NCBI GenBank assembly: GCA_963576475.1
Contig: OY754984.1
Coordinates: forward strand, 18,873,215-18,937,214
From: Molanna angustata
Taxonomy: Eukaryota; Arthropoda; Insecta; Trichoptera; Molannidae
Direction: 5' to 3'
DNA: 64,000 bases
The stretch's first letter is position 1; each line of letters opens with the position of its first letter. Both the position numbers and the translations under genes were made by a program. Below are positions 1 to 16,228 of the stretch, one piece after another. A model generated the notes under the pieces. That model saw nothing but the letters and a program-made list of their open reading frames with translations. It was not told the DNA's origin and did not search any database.

Positions 1-484
1 ATAATCGGTACCTACACAGATTCATGTTTTGTGATTTTTTCTATTAGATCTCTATCTCAATGAACAGTGAGAGGTATATTTTAGTAGAATTCGTTTTTCA
101 ATGACTTTATTACATTTTTTCTTTGCTTCACGAGTTGACAACGAATGGTTGAAAAATTATTTTAAATTCATAAGGATCAGATCCTACACTTTTCAATGCT
201 GACATCAAAACAATAGGTCCTTACAATAATTTAAACACATTTTGGGGTCAAAATTAAATATTTAGACTTGTTGCAAAGACGATAGATATAGGTACTTACA
301 AAATTTATTTATTTATAAAATTTCATATATTTTTCAAAATTTTAAAGCTCGTTAGCGACCCACAAAAATTATTTTAAATGATACTTTTATATACTTTTTT
401 TGGTAATAGAAGTAAATAAGGGGGGGGGGTGATGTAGTTATTTTTTAAAAGTCGAAAAATAACAAGCACCCTTTAGTGACACTG
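1..484. other. AT-rich intergenic sequence, nothing recognised
   Basis: No coding signal or known repeat is visible. The only local oddity is a run of about ten G residues near 421-430 in otherwise AT-rich DNA. Confidence 0.5.
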
Positions 485-615
485 CACAAAAATGCATTTG
501 AAATGCAAAATGCATTGAGAAAAGCATTTAAAATGGAAATGGGTGAAATTAAAAAGCATTTAAAATGCAAAATGGAAAATACCTATTTTGCATTTCCATT
601 TGAAATGGATTTATT
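485..615. repeat. Short self-complementary repeat cluster
   Basis: Variants of aaaatgcattt and its complement occur repeatedly, on both strands, within about 130 bp (for example aaatgcaaaatgcatt and cattttgcatttccattt). The stretch can therefore fold back on itself. It reads open for 64 codons, but the composition is repetitive and no family is recognised, so it is treated as low-complexity sequence. Confidence 0.5.
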
Positions 616-1099
616 TGAAATAAAGCACATCTCTGGAAAATACATAATTTCTGTACAATTTTACCTGTAAAATAGTGGGTTTTTTTTGCATTATTGACTT
701 AAACTTTTTTGTCTTCACTACGATACTACGACCGAGATGCTACGATAGTATTGTAATCCAATAATTGTTACTTTTGAACATCAATAATGGTCTTTGCACA
801 TATACCTATTTAATGTTTATGAATGTCGGATGATATTACTCGTACATAAGTATTACATGTACAAATATAATATAATTATGCTAAATAGATAATTGGCCAA
901 TTATATAAAATGTTATTGAACAATGATCTTTAAACTGTCTATGTCTGTCACATATATTCCTGTATAAATAAATTATCTGTTCCAATTACTGATAAATGAT
1001 TTTTCATTTAAAGTATGTTCAGCAAGACTGGAATAATTTAATTCAAATGTATTTATTTTCAAAATTGGGCAAAAATATATATAAGCTTCTAACGTAAAA

Positions 1100-1434
1100 T
1101 TGGATTTAAAAATAAGATACAAAAGAGAAAGGCAATTGTGGTTTCACTGGATTCACAAATCCAGGCCCACGAGCACAGGCGACCAGAGTACCAGCCAGAA
1201 TAGGCCAACCACATGGGCTTGCGACCATGTATACGGGATTAAGGGGCTTATTTATGACTCAAGTCACGCTCACCACTCACCCACCAACCTCCGACTGATA
1301 CTCCACTCCCCTGCGCAACCAAATCCAATAGGACACAGATAATGCTGCTTTTACCACCCTATCCAAAATTTCTTTTATTTTACCTCTAGGGAGACCCAGG
1401 TCTTTAAAGTAGGAATATAAAAATTTGCACTCTT
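1100..1434 (+). other. GC-richer block, possible TE coding remnant
   Basis: The stretch 1140-1340 is clearly richer in GC than its surroundings and reads open for 80 codons (1100-1342), but matches no family I recognise. It directly precedes an array whose unit resembles a LINE 3' untranslated segment seen once at 37047-37090. It may be the tail of a degraded non-LTR retrotransposon. That link is inferred from position alone. Confidence 0.3.
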
Positions 1435-1790
1435 GTAAAGAGCAATATGTTTTGAAGTGTCTCCCTTACCCACGAGTGCTTGCTCTCTGGTAAAGGGCAA
1501 TATGTTTTGAAGTGTCTCCTTTACCCACGAGTGCTTGCTCTCTGGTAAAGGGCAATATGTTTTGAAGTGTCTCCTTTACCCACGAGTGCTTGCTCTCTGG
1601 TAAAGGGCAATATGTTTTGAAGTGTCTCCTTTACCCACGAGTGCTTGCTCTCTGGTAAAGGGCAATATGTTTTGAAGTGTCTCCTTTACCCACGAGTGCT
1701 TGCTCTCTGGTAAAGGGCAATATGTTTTGAAGTGTCTCCTTTACCCACGAGTGCTTGCTCTCTGGTAAAGGGCAATATGTTTTTTTTTAT
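1435..1790 (+). repeat. 55-bp tandem array with a hairpin in each unit
   Basis: About six nearly identical copies with a 55-bp period (tgttttgaag begins at 1448, 1503, 1558 and so on). Each unit contains cctttacc followed 18 bp later by ggtaaagg, an 8-bp perfect stem, with an inner gag/ctc pair that could extend it. A single diverged unit occurs at 37047-37090, downstream of a LINE C-terminal reading frame. The array therefore probably grew from a LINE 3' untranslated hairpin. The high identity between copies suggests recent expansion. Confidence 0.9.
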
Positions 1791-2740
1791 ACATGTATAT
1801 AATTTAATAATAAAAAAAAAATTATGGGTTATAGGGCGTTAAAGAACATTGTGGCTTAAAAAATCTCAGGCAGTGGTTTGGCATTCTGAATGCGGCATCA
1901 CTCATCATTTGGTTGGTGCAAGATCACAATGAGTTTTGATGTGATGGTCGGTTGCCAACCTCCATTTGGAACGGCTCAAGATGAAGAAGATGTATTATAT
2001 AGAAATACCTACCTTATATTCGATTAATCTGATTTTCCAACTAATCCGGCACTCTTACGCCTGCAATTGTGAGATCGTACCGTAGTTATAAATGTGTGAA
2101 AATTTATTCATATTTTTTTATTTTCATTTGTGATAAAAATACTTCGAATATTATCTTTAAGAATAATAAAATCCCTAGTAATATCTATGAATTTTGGAAA
2201 TGATAGGCCGTTTATTTACCAAATCATTTATGTGTAACTAAAACTTCCAACAAAATTATTTAATAAGGGTAATCAGTGAGATCAGATAAGACAAGTATGT
2301 ATGTATATTTTTTACCTCGTATTAAAATAATGAGTTATTTACCTAAATATAATAATGTTTATTATACATTTAAAATAATATTATTGTATATGATGTATAG
2401 TTTTGTATTTAGTTTTATCATTTCATATTGTGATTAATTTCAATTATATATGAAATAGTTATCATTTCCTAATTCACATATCTATCTATTGCTGTTTAGA
2501 TTAAAATGATAATAAATAGGTAATTATTGATTACCTTTATCAAAACAGTTTTTTTACACTACAGTATATATGGGAAAAACAATACATGGCTTATATTTTG
2601 TATTTGTATACAATGCATATGTCCTAAAAGACTTTATATGCATATTATATACTTAGCAAAACAATGCATGATGTAGCATAAGTACGATGCATAACTTGAT
2701 CATACTTTCTGAGATAAACATATAGTTGAAATGAGATCAC
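1791..2740. other. AT-rich intergenic sequence
   Basis: No supported gene or named repeat. The stretch is AT-rich with short homopolymer runs. Confidence 0.4.
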
Positions 2741-3065
2741 TTAGAAGGATTTGTATTTGAGGACCCAAGGAAAGAATGTAAGATGAAGAAAGATATTGAA
2801 GATATAAAGACATTTAGACGGTTTGGCCACTTGGGAAGAATTATTATTATTAATAATAAACAGGCAGGCAGCTATTGCTGATGGGCCTGTATCATGTAGG
2901 TACTTCTTTGTGTAGTGTGCATCCAAATTCATTGTGCATTCATCTTTTTTGTGTAATGTGCATTCAAAGAATGATTGAAGAATACCTGACGAATAATATA
3001 TACAAATGTGTCCGAGAAAAGGATGCCACAACCATGCGAGCAACATTATGAAAGATGGATTTTGA
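2741..3065 (+). mobile_element. RTE-type LINE 3' fragment with an internal insertion
   Basis: Broken translation on this strand matches the C-terminal end of the RTE-like LINE that is better preserved at 58785-59257. Left of 2840 the match covers an element motif RFGHLGR; right of about 2965 it continues with a diverged form of the ECLTKKIY / HVNDILKDG segment. Roughly 120 bp (about 2845-2965), containing two near-copies of a 'tttgtgtagtgtgcattca'-like block, lies between the two halves and is not part of the LINE. Frameshifts and stops show it is dead. Confidence 0.6.
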
Positions 3066-3511
3066 TAAGCTCAAAAAAAGACTCACATGTTAATAGACAA
3101 ACTTGCTGATTGTACCACACTAGCTTTTCCCATTCATTCTACTGAATTTCTCAGTTCCTCTTTTGAAGTACAATCAGCTAGACTATGGAACACCTTAAAA
3201 GATGATATTACGACGTCTCAATCGATTCAACTAAAAAAAAAAAGAATAAAGCTGTTATACTTCTTTAATAACTTTTAATTAACACTCTTTCTCCGTACTC
3301 TCTCTCTCTCCTCACACAACCTCTATCTCCCTCCTTTCTTTGTTGCTGCGATTTTTCTTTTAATAATGTTATGTGTTTGTTTTTCTGTTTGTTTTTTGCT
3401 ATAAATTAAATGTACCTACCACTACACTATTTATGGTCTCACGTTGCATTGGCTGGTTGGAAGAAATTGCCTTATGGCAATAAGCCCACCATTTTACACA
3501 TTATTAAATAG
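3066..3511 (+). mobile_element. CR1/Jockey-like LINE 3' end
   Basis: The reading frame at 3087-3278 ends in a segment of the type SARLWNTLKDDITTSQSIQL, the usual C-terminus of CR1/Jockey-like retrotransposon ORF2 downstream of the reverse transcriptase. An untranslated tail of about 230 bp follows and ends with ggttggaagaaattgcc, tatggcaataa and an AT-rich terminus. A second copy of the same end is at 4050-4430, and the tail alone recurs in SINEs. It is truncated at the 5' end, as is normal for LINE copies. Confidence 0.75.
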
Positions 3512-3760
3512 ATGGGTCAACAGCAGAGCGATTAGCGCACTGCTCTAGTAATCCAGTAGTCGCGAGTTTGAATCCTGCCTCGACCGTTTTCGTTCACCTA
3601 TAGCACAAGCATTTATGCTTAGTTTATGGAATGTAGGAAGATGTATATGTACTATTTTCAACGACAAAAATAAGCCTACCTACCACTACTCTATTTATAG
3701 CCTCACATCGCTTTGGTTGGTTGGAAGAAATTATCTTATGGCAATAAACCCACCATTATA
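3512..3760 (+). mobile_element. tRNA-derived SINE with LINE-like tail
   Basis: The head (gatgggtcaacagcagagcg, then gcgagtttgaatcctgc) resembles RNA polymerase III A and B boxes of a tRNA-derived SINE. The last about 90 bp repeat the 3' end of the LINE at 3066-3511: cctaccactac, ctatttat, ggttggttggaagaaatt, tatggcaataaaccc. It is inserted directly behind a copy of that LINE tail. The head is not a functional tRNA because the cloverleaf cannot be completed. The head of this SINE is also the source of the 121-bp satellite at 5725-7785. Confidence 0.75.
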
Positions 3761-4040
3761 CACATGAATTAAATAAATAAATAGAATTCTGGAATATGGC
3801 AATAAATCCACCATTGTACAGATAAATTAAATAAATAGAATTCCGGAATGTGGCAATAAACCCACCATTGTACACATGAATTAAATAAATAGAATTCCGG
3901 AATATGGAAATAAACCCACCATTGTACACATGAATTAAATAAATAGAATTCCGGAATATGGAAATAAACCCACCATTGTACACATGAATTAAATTAATAG
4001 AATTCCGAAAAATGGCAATAAACCCATCATTTTACGCATG
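3740..4040 (+). repeat. ~55-bp tandem array of a LINE/SINE 3' terminus
   Basis: Five to six copies of a 55-60 bp unit: ggcaataaacccaccattgt, acacatgaattaaataaata, gaattccggaatat. The first part of the unit is the 3' end shared by the neighbouring LINE and SINE, so the array is an expansion of a retrotransposon terminus. A further one and a half copies occur at 4440-4510, behind the second LINE end. Confidence 0.85.
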
Positions 4041-4049
4041 AATTAAATA

Positions 4050-4510
4050 AATAAATAGACTATGGAATGACCTAAGTGATGAAGTAACGTCATCTCAATC
4101 CATTCAAATATTTAAAGGTAAATTAAAAAAACTTTATTTGTCAATAGTTCCTAATTTCCTTCTATATCCTTCCGTAACCTCCTTTTCCTCTTTGCTATGA
4201 TCAGTGTTATTTTTATTGTTCTTTTATTTTTAAACTCTCTTTTCATTTTTTTCTCTTTGTAATTTTGTTTTTATATTTCTTACTCTTTTATGTTATTTTT
4301 TATCAATTTATTTCTCACTTAATTAGTACTGTACCAATTTAACTAAGAGACTTCACGTTGCTCGGGTTGGTTGGAAGAAATTGCCTTATGGCAATAAACC
4401 TGCCTTTGTACACATGTACATAAATTATATAAATAAATAAATTCTGGAATATGGCAATAAACCCACCATTGTACACATGAATTAAATAAATATAATTCCG
4501 GAGAGTTGTG
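4050..4510 (+). mobile_element. Second copy of the CR1/Jockey-like LINE 3' end
   Basis: Starts with a frame of the type RLWNDLSDEVTSSQSIQIF, homologous to the copy at 3066-3511, then a 3' tail ending in ggttggttggaagaaattgc and tatggcaataaacc at about 4410. It ends in one to two copies of the 55-bp unit seen upstream. 5'-truncated and inactive. Confidence 0.7.
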
Positions 4511-4854
4511 TGCCGTTTTTTTGTATGAAGTTGAGGACTTTTAAATCCCATCGTGTTAAAATATGTACTTCACACAAATAATTATTAAACTGCAATTCAA
4601 AGGACTGCAAATATGTATATAGATACTTGCACAAAAATATAATTTGCTTGGCAACTACACTATTGACTCAAATGTTTTTCACCACATTTTTTTACTTTGT
4701 TCTTTTTTTACTACCTCTCCACTACCAATTAGAAGAGAGTTTTGATTTTAAAATATTTTTACTTCAAATTGTCAATGGAAATCATGTTGATTTTTGTCTT
4801 TGTGTGTATAGCATACCATAAAATTGTGTCCTCTACAAAGCTCTAACTATAAGT
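4511..4854. other. AT-rich stretch, nothing recognised
   Basis: No supported feature. A 64-codon open frame at 4627-4821 is hydrophobic but has no recognisable family and no coding context. Confidence 0.35.
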
Positions 4855-5045
4855 TAAATGAAGATGGCACGACCATGTGAATGATATTCTGAAAGACTGG
4901 AATGTTAGAAGCCTAAACCACAGACGAACATGTGTAAGACGATGTATAAATTATGACGAGCAATAAATGTGAGTCAAGATAGAAAAATTTGACATTCATT
5001 TCTCTTTGCCTATCCCGTGAGGAATATGGCGTGATTATATGTAGG
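4855..5045 (+). mobile_element. RTE-type LINE 3' fragment
   Basis: Degenerate translation of the form RWHDHVNDILKDWNVRSLN, then RRTCVRRC, ending near ctatcccgtgaggaatatgg. This matches the terminal part of the RTE-like LINE at 58785-59257 and 28055-28440. Several stops; inactive. Confidence 0.65.
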
Positions 5046-5332
5046 TTATAACTATCTATTTTCAATGAAGTGTATGTAAATGGTGTGATAAATAGTAAAT
5101 AAATGATATGTGTATAAAGTATAAACTTGAACTAAATATGATTTCCTCGGACAAAACTATCAATATGTCCCAACTAAATATGATTTTTTTTTTGTATTTT
5201 TCGATTACACAGTAAATAGTATAGAAATAGGCTCAATTAAAATGCTATCGGGAATAATTTGAATTTAGAATCTTCTACATACTTGTCCAACTGTCGATTT
5301 GTTCAAAAGAATTTTACTCTCTTAACATATAC

Positions 5333-5665
5333 CAAAGATTTCCGTATAATATACTAGATGGAGTACTCCGTGCAATGATTGAGTCATAGTATATCGCGCG
5401 TTTGACGTCTCGGTTGGCAACACATTTCAGTTTTCCATACATTTCAACGCTTCCTAGATAACTGTTCTCTAAATCTTAATGAATAAAGAGTTTTTTTTGA
5501 CAAATAAATCTGAAAACAATTCACATTAGTCGTTATTCTCTATATAAAAACGATGTGGTCTGCCCACCTTGTTGTCAAAAGTCCCGGGTAAAAAATCCTC
5601 ACTTCGATTCATACAAAATTTGCTAACTGTGACATGTAGTATATTATATGAAAATCTATATGTTA
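5333..5665 (+). mobile_element. MITE family B, copy 1
   Basis: A ~330-bp element recurring at 20915-21228, 25968-26298 and 48228-48523. Its ends are imperfect inverted repeats around tataatatactagatg at the left and agtatattatatgaaaatct at the right. The interior is conserved between copies (gttggcaacac, cctagataactgtt, cacattagtcgtt, gctaactg). No protein is encoded. Confidence 0.8.
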
Positions 5666-5724
5666 ACCACTTCCTTCTTGTTTTTCATTAAATTTTATGT
5701 TTTTTTTTTTTTACCTGACAATTT

Positions 5725-7785
5725 TCACTAGACATAATTGTGTAAATAAATGAAATTGACCCTGTGCTTCACATATTCACACAGGAATAAGCAAATTATA
5801 TAAGATGGGTCAGTGGCAGAGCATTTATTATGCTGGATTACTATTTCACTAGACATAATCGTGTTAATAAATGAAATTGACCCTGTGCTTCACATATTCA
5901 CACAGGAATAAGCAAATTATATAAGATGGGTCAGTGGCAGAGCATTTATTATGCTGGATTACTATTTCACTAGACATAATTGTGTTAATAAATGAAATTG
6001 ACCCTGTGCTTCACATATTCACACAGGAATTAGCAAATTATATAAGATGGGTCAGTGGCAGAGCATTTATTATGCTGGATAACTATTTCACTAGACATAA
6101 TTGTGTTAATAAATGAAATTGACCCTGTGCTTCACATATTCACACAGGAATAAGTAAATTATATAAGATGGGTCAGTGGCAGAGCATTTATTATGCTGGA
6201 TTACTATTTCACTAGACATAATTGTGTTAATAAATGAAATTGACCCTGTGCTTCACATATTCACACAGGAATAAGCAAATTATATAAGATGGGTCAGTGG
6301 CAGAGCATTTATTATGCTGGATTACTATTTCACTAGACATAATTGTGTTAATAAATGAAATTGACCCTGTGCTTCACATATTCACACAGGAATAAGCAAA
6401 TTATATAAGATGGGTCAGTGGCAGAGCATTTATTATGCTGGATTACTATTTCACTAGACATAATTGTGTTAATAAATGAAATTGACCCTGTGCTTCACAT
6501 ATTCACACAGGAATAAGCAAATTATATAAGATGGGTCAGTGGCAGAGCATTTATTATGCTGGATTACTATTTCACTAGACATAATCGTGTTAATAAATGA
6601 AATTGACCCTGTGCTTCACATATTCACACAGGAATAAGCAAATTATATAAGATGGGTCAGTGGCAGAGCATTTATTATGCTGGATTACTATTTCACTAGA
6701 CATAATTGTGTTAATAAATGAAATTGACCCTGTGCTTCACATATTCACACAGGAATTAGCAAATTATATAAGATGGGTCAGTGGCAGAGCATTTATTATG
6801 CTGGATAACTATTTCACTAGACATAATTGTGTTAATAAATGAAATTGACCCTGTGCTTCACATATTCACACAGGAATAAGCAAGTTATATAAGATGGGTC
6901 AGTGGCAGAGCATTTATTATGCTGGATTACTATTTCACTAGACATAATTGTGTTAATAAATGAAATTGACCCTGTGCTTCACATATTCACACAGGAATAA
7001 GCAAATTATATAAGATGGGTCAGTGGCAGAGCATTTATTATGCTGGATTACTATTTCACTAGACATAATTGTGTTAATAAATGAAATTGACCCTGTGCTT
7101 CACATATTCACACAGGAATAAGCAAATTATATAAGATGGGTCAGTGGCAGAGCATTTATTATGCTGGATTACTATTTCACTAGACATAATTGTGTTAATA
7201 AATGAAATTGACCCTGTGCTTCACATATTCACACAGGAATAAGCAAATTATATAAGATGGGTCAGTGGCAGAGCATTTATTATGCTGGATTACTATTTCA
7301 CTAGACATAATTGTGTTAATAAATGAAATTGACCCTGTGCTTCACATATTCACACAGGAATAAGCAAATTATATAAGATGGGTCAGTGGCAGAGCATTTA
7401 TTATGCTGGATTACTATTTCACTAGACATAATTGTGTTAATAAATGAAATTGACCCTGTGCTTCACATATTCACACAGGAATAAGCAAATTATATAAGAT
7501 GGGTCAGTGGCAGAGCATTTATTATGCTGGATTACTATTTCACTAGACATAATTGTGTTAATAAATGAAATTGACCCTGTGCTTCACATATTCACACAGG
7601 AATAAGCAAATTATATAAGATGGGTCAGTGGCAGAACATTTATTATGCTGGATTACTATTTCACTAGACATAATTGTGTTAATAAATGAAATTGACCCTG
7701 TGCTTCACATATTCACAAAGGAATAAGCAAATTATATAAGATGGGTCAGTGGCAGAGCATTTATTATGCTGGATTACTATTTCAA
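5725..7785 (+). repeat. 121-bp satellite array, 17 copies, derived from a SINE head
   Basis: The period is exactly 121 bp: cctgtgcttc recurs at 5761, 5882, 6003 and so on to 7697, giving 17 copies differing at only a few positions. Each unit carries gatgggtcagtggcagagca, matching the head of the SINE at 3512. The other part of the unit holds a small stem (cctgtg / cacagg). The last unit runs directly into the remaining SINE sequence at 7786-7860 (caaatcctgcgttgaccg), so the array is a SINE whose front part and flank were amplified. Open frames of about 60 codons starting MAEHLLCW are by-products of the repeat and are not genes. Confidence 0.95.
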
Positions 7786-7900
7786 CCTGTTCATGTTCAA
7801 ATCCTGCGTTGACCGTTTTATTCACTTACAACACAAGTATTTGCTTAGTTTTCTTATTTTCTTGTTTTATTGACATTCATCATTTTTTATATACAAAAGT
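7786..7900 (+). mobile_element. Remaining half of the SINE that seeded the satellite
   Basis: Continues the last satellite unit with the SINE B-box region (gttcaaatcctgcgttgac) and the segment cacaagtatttgcttagttt. It aligns with 3560-3630 of the intact SINE copy, but the LINE-like tail is not retained in the same form. Confidence 0.7.
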
Positions 7901-7954
7901 ACACTATTCTATGCAATATATTTATTTATTTATTTGAATCTTCTTGTACATACA

Positions 7955-8060
7955 ATTAGTAAACTGGCGGGCTTATTGCCTAATGGCAATTTCTTCCAAC
8001 CAACCAGAGTGAATGTTAAATATACCAAACAATGTGTACTATGGCAATAAGTTAATCACA
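7955..8060 (-). mobile_element. LINE/SINE 3' tail, reverse orientation
   Basis: Contains ggcttattgcc and ggcaatttcttccaaccaac, the reverse complement of the tail at 3450-3500. It is a short isolated terminus of the LINE/SINE pair. Confidence 0.6.
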
Positions 8061-8230
8061 TTACAAAATAAATAAAGATAGCAGAAGAAAAGTAAAAAAA
8101 AGAAAAAGAAAGAAGATAGCATATTATAAGAACAATTCATAGCAATGATAGGAAAACTAAAGGATTAGGAAAGGAAGAGGAGAGGAAGATGTAATGTAAT
8201 ATGTATACTTGAGTCTTCACATTTTTTGAT

Positions 8231-8419
8231 CTGGAGGGCAAGTCTGGTTCGACCGGCGAAATCAAAACCCTAGTGATTACCCATATCATGGATATAATTA
8301 TCGTATGGAGTTCTATGACATCTAAAGATATTATAGAAATCCATATAATAATTATATCCATGATGTGGGTAAACACTAGGGTTTTGATTTCGCCGATTGA
8401 ACCAGACTTGCCCCCCTGG
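8231..8419. mobile_element. Palindromic MITE family A, copy 1
   Basis: A ~190-bp foldback element in which the two halves are inverted repeats: gggcaagtctggttcgac, cggcgaaatcaaaaccct and cattatatccatga-type arms. It ends in cttgcccccctgg. A near-identical element lies at 21895-22084 and half copies at 52862-52929 and 56950-57050. The whole element could form one long hairpin. Confidence 0.85.
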
Positions 8420-8579
8420 CTGGAAAAGATTATATTAGTTTGTACATAAAGTATATAGATAAAATTAATATGATGATCCCAATTTGATTTGTGAAAATAT
8501 GTACAAATATTCTATACTAATACTTCTAGATTATACTACTGTTAATTGTAAACATTTTGAAGAACATGATAATTTAAAT

Positions 8580-8790
8580 TTTCAGATGGATATTTATAAT
8601 ATTTTAATGAATGCAATCATTTGAGGTTTCAGATGGAAATGTATAATTTCATTTAAAATTTCAGGTGGAGATTTATGATATTTTAATGAACATAATCATT
8701 TGAAGTTTCAGATGGAAATGTATGAGATCATTTAAAATCTCAGGTGGAAATGTATGATATTTTAATGAACCCAATCATTTATAATTTCAG
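8580..8790 (+). repeat. Intron minisatellite of decoy 3' splice sites
   Basis: Upstream of the first recognised PITP exon, tttcagatgg or tttcaggtgg recurs at about 8581, 8628, 8661, 8706 and 8739, alternating 47 and 33-45 bp spacing (an ~80-bp compound unit). The true acceptor, tttcag|gtggaaag, follows at 8785-8790. Each copy duplicates the pyrimidine-AG and the first bases of the exon. Use of a decoy would soon meet a stop in the exon frame (for example from 8741 the frame reads G-N-V-stop). Confidence 0.8.
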
Positions 8791-14391
<5,601 letters not shown>

Positions 14392-16228
14392 ATACCAACA
14401 CAATTATACAACAGCCCCTGAAACACACACACATAACTTACGTAAACATACACACTACACACATTTAATGTTACACAAAAATTAACGCCAGAGACTCATT
14501 ATTGGTCTTGAGTTATATATATTGTTTTTTATGTGTTTTATTATTTTAATAGAAAAATGAAACATATATATACATCCTCATGCTTTATCTATGAAAAAAT
14601 TTGGATCGCAGATGGATATTATACATAGTTTGAGGATGGGTTTTCTAGTCCATCGTACTAATCAATTCACCACCAGCCTATTTCGTGACGTTTAATAGAT
14701 TAATATATCAATAATCATGCCTTTAATGGAGCATGAGCAGGATATGTAGGTTTCGGAAAATATCTTGACATGTTTTGACGGAAAAGGGGACAGTTTGCGC
14801 TGCTACCAACCGAGCGAAAAACCCAAATTCGCGATCAGCGTAGCCCACATTATCCTTTCAAGATATTTTTTGATAACTCTACCGCACCAAAAACTGACAC
14901 TTTTTTTACAGACAGTTGAATATCGACAAATTTAAGTATATAATTTAATGGAAACAGTCTACTAATGTCAATGAAGTCATAAAATAACACAAATCTAGAT
15001 AGTATTGTGCTCAAATGTGTTGATAATTGGTTGTTTAGTCCACAACAGACCACCACTTAAGATTTGATATGCTCTCACTATGCGGAGATTTGATATTTAG
15101 CCGAGTGCATCAAAAATTTGTTTTTTTTGCATTAAGAAACCTCGGTGAAATTGGCGATTATTCATTGGTTTAGTATAGTGCATTCCACATAATAACTCCT
15201 TTCGTGTTTTTGTGTTGGTAAGCTTGCTTATTTGACATTCTGGTGAGTTGCTAACATTACAAATATTTCGCTACTCTGTAAATATACCGAGTCTCTGCTT
15301 TTGTAAATAATTTCAAAACTCATTTTATTGTTTTTAGGGGTATAACAAAAAACAACTTTTATCATTCTTACTTTGTGACCAATTCATTTATCCAATTTAG
15401 TATGATCTATATATTATGTTGTCACATCTGGCAAAGTTTAGTTTCTTACATCTGATAACACTTAAAAATCCTACTGATGCAAAGATAAAAAAGGAATTAT
15501 TAACTGAAACGCACTTTATTATATTTTTTTGTATATGTCTGTTCATCTGCTATATTGCAATCTCTTTCAACTGCATTGAATACATCATTTAGTTGTTCAA
15601 ATTGACAACATAGTTGAAATTCTAATTTTATTGACCGCACGGAAAAAAGCTGCATGGTAATTTTTACAAATACCTACTCATAAAATTTTATTAAATCTTT
15701 TTCTGTAACGGTAGACATATTTTTCTATTTATTTATGTATAAAAAAATGTATGATCATGCTTCTTTTTCCAATAGGTTTAATTTAATATTTTAATATACA
15801 GCATTTATTTATTTATGTGTTTTATTTTAGAGTTTCAAACAAAAAAAAATCATTCCAGTAGATCTAAGTTTGAAAAGTTACCGTTTATGAATATTTTTTA
15901 TTTTCAAAACTATTTTTTATAACTTGCACTACATTGTAAATCTAATAAATCTTCATTTTCTAGTTAATACATAGATTATCAAACAGTAAACACGAAACAA
16001 AAATATATTTGTAATAAATGTATAGTTTGATTTTTTGTTATTGAAATTGGTATTCATTTATTTAGGTGACTTATTTTAATGAATTATTCTGTTTATACAG
16101 AAAAATGAATCGATAAAATCCATTTTTTCCAAAAAAAAAAAATATATAAACACCAGGTTTTAAGTTGATTGGTAAACATTACGAGTCCTATGTACAAAGT
16201 TTTGAGCGCATTTGAAATTATTTTTTTT
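14392..16228 (+). other. PITP 3' flank and AT-rich intergenic DNA
   Basis: Begins with the presumed PITP 3' untranslated region; its polyadenylation site cannot be fixed. At 15175-15262 there is a partial copy of foldback D (aataactcctttcgtg ... gtgttggtaagcttgc). Nothing else is supported. Confidence 0.45.

Noticed and set aside
1100..1342. 80-codon GC-richer frame as a host exon
   Set aside because: No recognisable domain or splice signals, and it adjoins retrotransposon-derived repeats.
1435..1790. CRISPR-like array of regular repeats
   Set aside because: There are no unique spacers; the units are directly tandem, and the genome is eukaryotic. The same applies to 45086-45640 and 5725-7785.
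5934..6842. Two identical 60-residue frames starting MAEHLLCW
   Set aside because: They are reading frames of 121-bp satellite units with no independent coding evidence.
1..8790. Missing N-terminal exon(s) of the PITP gene
   Set aside because: I looked for codons for the conserved N-terminal segment upstream of 8791 and found none I could support. A translated search with a PITP profile would settle it.
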